Shown here one piece after another: positions 63,438-64,000 of a stretch of DNA of 64,000 nt. Under the pieces are notes generated by a model, which was not told the DNA's origin, made no database searches, and was given only the letters and a program-made list of their open reading frames with translations. This stretch comes from Halomonas borealis (GTDB taxonomy: Bacteria; Pseudomonadota; Gammaproteobacteria; Pseudomonadales; Halomonadaceae). The stretch covers positions 1 to 64,000 of the forward strand of contig NZ_SDMO01000010.1 of assembly GCF_004798905.1 (NCBI RefSeq). Direction: 5' to 3'. The translations under genes were made by a program, and so were the position numbers. The stretch's first letter is position 1. Every line of letters starts with the position of its first letter.

Positions 63438-64000
63438 TCAGCTGCGGTAATCGGCGTTGATGGCGACGTATTCCCGGGTCAGATCCGTGGTCCAGACGGT
63501 GGCGCTGCGCTCGCCGCGCCCCAGGTCGATGCGGATCGCGATTTCCTCGCGGGCCATCACCTCGCTGCCGGCCTGTTCGCTGTAGCCGGCGGCCCGGCCG
63601 CCGTTCTCTACCAGGCGAACCTCACCCAATTCGATGACCACCCGATCGACGTCGAAGTCTTCCACGGGCGCCCGCCCCACGGCGGCGAGGATCCGCCCCC
63701 AGTTGGCGTCGCTGGCGGCAAGCGCCGTCTTGACCAGCGGCGAATGGGCCACGGTGAAGGCCACGTCCAGAGCCTCCTGGCGCGAGACCGCACCATCGAC
63801 CCGCAGGCCGACGAACTTGGTGGCCCCTTCGCCATCACGCACGATGGCCTGGGCCAGCTCGACCATCAGCCGCTCGAGGGCCTCGCGGAACACGGCGAGG
63901 CGCCGCTCGTCGTCGATGGCCGCTCCACGGCCGGTGGCGATCAACAGGCAGGCATCGTTGGTCGAGGTGTCACCATCCACGGTGATGCAGTTGAAGGAGC
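63438..64000 (-). CDS. argJ: Glutamate N-acetyltransferase/amino-acid acetyltransferase ArgJ (partial, 3' part)
   Basis: ArgJ transfers acetyl from N-acetylornithine to glutamate in arginine synthesis. Only the C-terminal portion, about 187 residues, is in the window; the frame runs off the right edge. It shows FNCITVDGDTSTNDACL, GLRVDGAVSRQEAL-like, SPLVKTALAASDANWGRI and the typical C-terminus REYVAINADYRS. The autocleavage threonine lies outside the window. It precedes the Nudix/ThiE gene on the same strand by 86 bases, as in pseudomonads. Confidence 0.95.
   Translation of the reverse strand, partial: SFNCITVDGDTSTNDACLLIATGRGAAIDDERRLAVFREALERLMVELAQAIVRDGEGATKFVGLRVDGAVSRQEALDVAFTVAHSPLVKTALAASDANWGRILAAVGRAPVEDFDVDRVVIELGEVRLVENGGRAAGYSEQAGSEVMAREEIAIRIDLGRGERSATVWTTDLTREYVAINADYRS

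Overview
The window is 64 kb of dense, high-G+C chromosome from a gammaproteobacterium. The best fit is the Halomonadaceae (Halomonas/Chromohalobacter type). Reasons: Pseudomonas-like protein families and gene order, a TtpC-type TonB2 locus common in marine gammaproteobacteria, an AlgU/MucA-type envelope-stress locus, and intergenic heptamer repeats that I associate from memory with Halomonas genomes. Family placement is inference. There is no prophage, plasmid, CRISPR array, rRNA or tRNA gene, and no complete insertion sequence. About 66 protein genes are supported, nearly all housekeeping.

Layout. 1-77: tandem heptamer repeat. 143-8697 (minus): lepA-lepB-rnc-era, and the sigma-E locus rpoE-rseA-rseB-mucD. 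9028-12678: a DAHP synthase, an Nmad3-domain protein on the opposite strand, and a CtaG/SCO pair for cytochrome oxidase copper handling. 12679-17625: dinG, a structured 175-bp intergenic element, an RhlB-like helicase, a small basic protein and exonuclease III. 17675-22680 (minus): a complete six-gene TonB2 transport operon (DUF3450, TtpC, ExbB, ExbD, TonB, TPR) behind a Fur-box-like site shared with a divergent unknown gene. 23399-27133: etfBA and ETF-ubiquinone oxidoreductase, divergent. 27301-44563: sulfurtransferase, UvrD-like helicase, DUF1285, then tatD-pilZ-holB-tmk-mltG-pabC-fabF-acpP-fabG-fabD-plsX-rpmF-yceD | maf | sppA-HAD-rluC. 45131-60050: rne, then murB-ptp-kdsB-trm112-lpxK-msbA-exbD-exbB-comEC, DUF2062 and lolD-lolC. 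From memory of P. aeruginosa PAO1, the block from etfA to lolC is largely collinear with that genome's PA2951-PA2988 region. 60248-64000: agmatine catabolism (aguA-aguB), repeats, a Nudix/ThiE fusion and the 3' part of argJ.

How it works together. Most of the window builds the envelope: fatty acid and phospholipid synthesis (plsX, fabD, fabG, acpP, fabF), lipid A/KDO (kdsB, lpxK, msbA), peptidoglycan (murB, mltG), protein export and lipoprotein sorting (lepB, sppA, lol), and surveillance of that envelope by RpoE-RseA-RseB-MucD. Two separate ExbB/ExbD motors are present.

The least ordinary material is non-coding: a two-hairpin intergenic repeat with a compensatory base change between its two copies, heptamer arrays near both window ends, a MITE-like element whose CTAG flank supplies the murB stop codon, an ERIC-like inverted-repeat element upstream of dinG, a predicted leaderless yceD-rpmF transcript, and a hairpin-rich rpoE leader.
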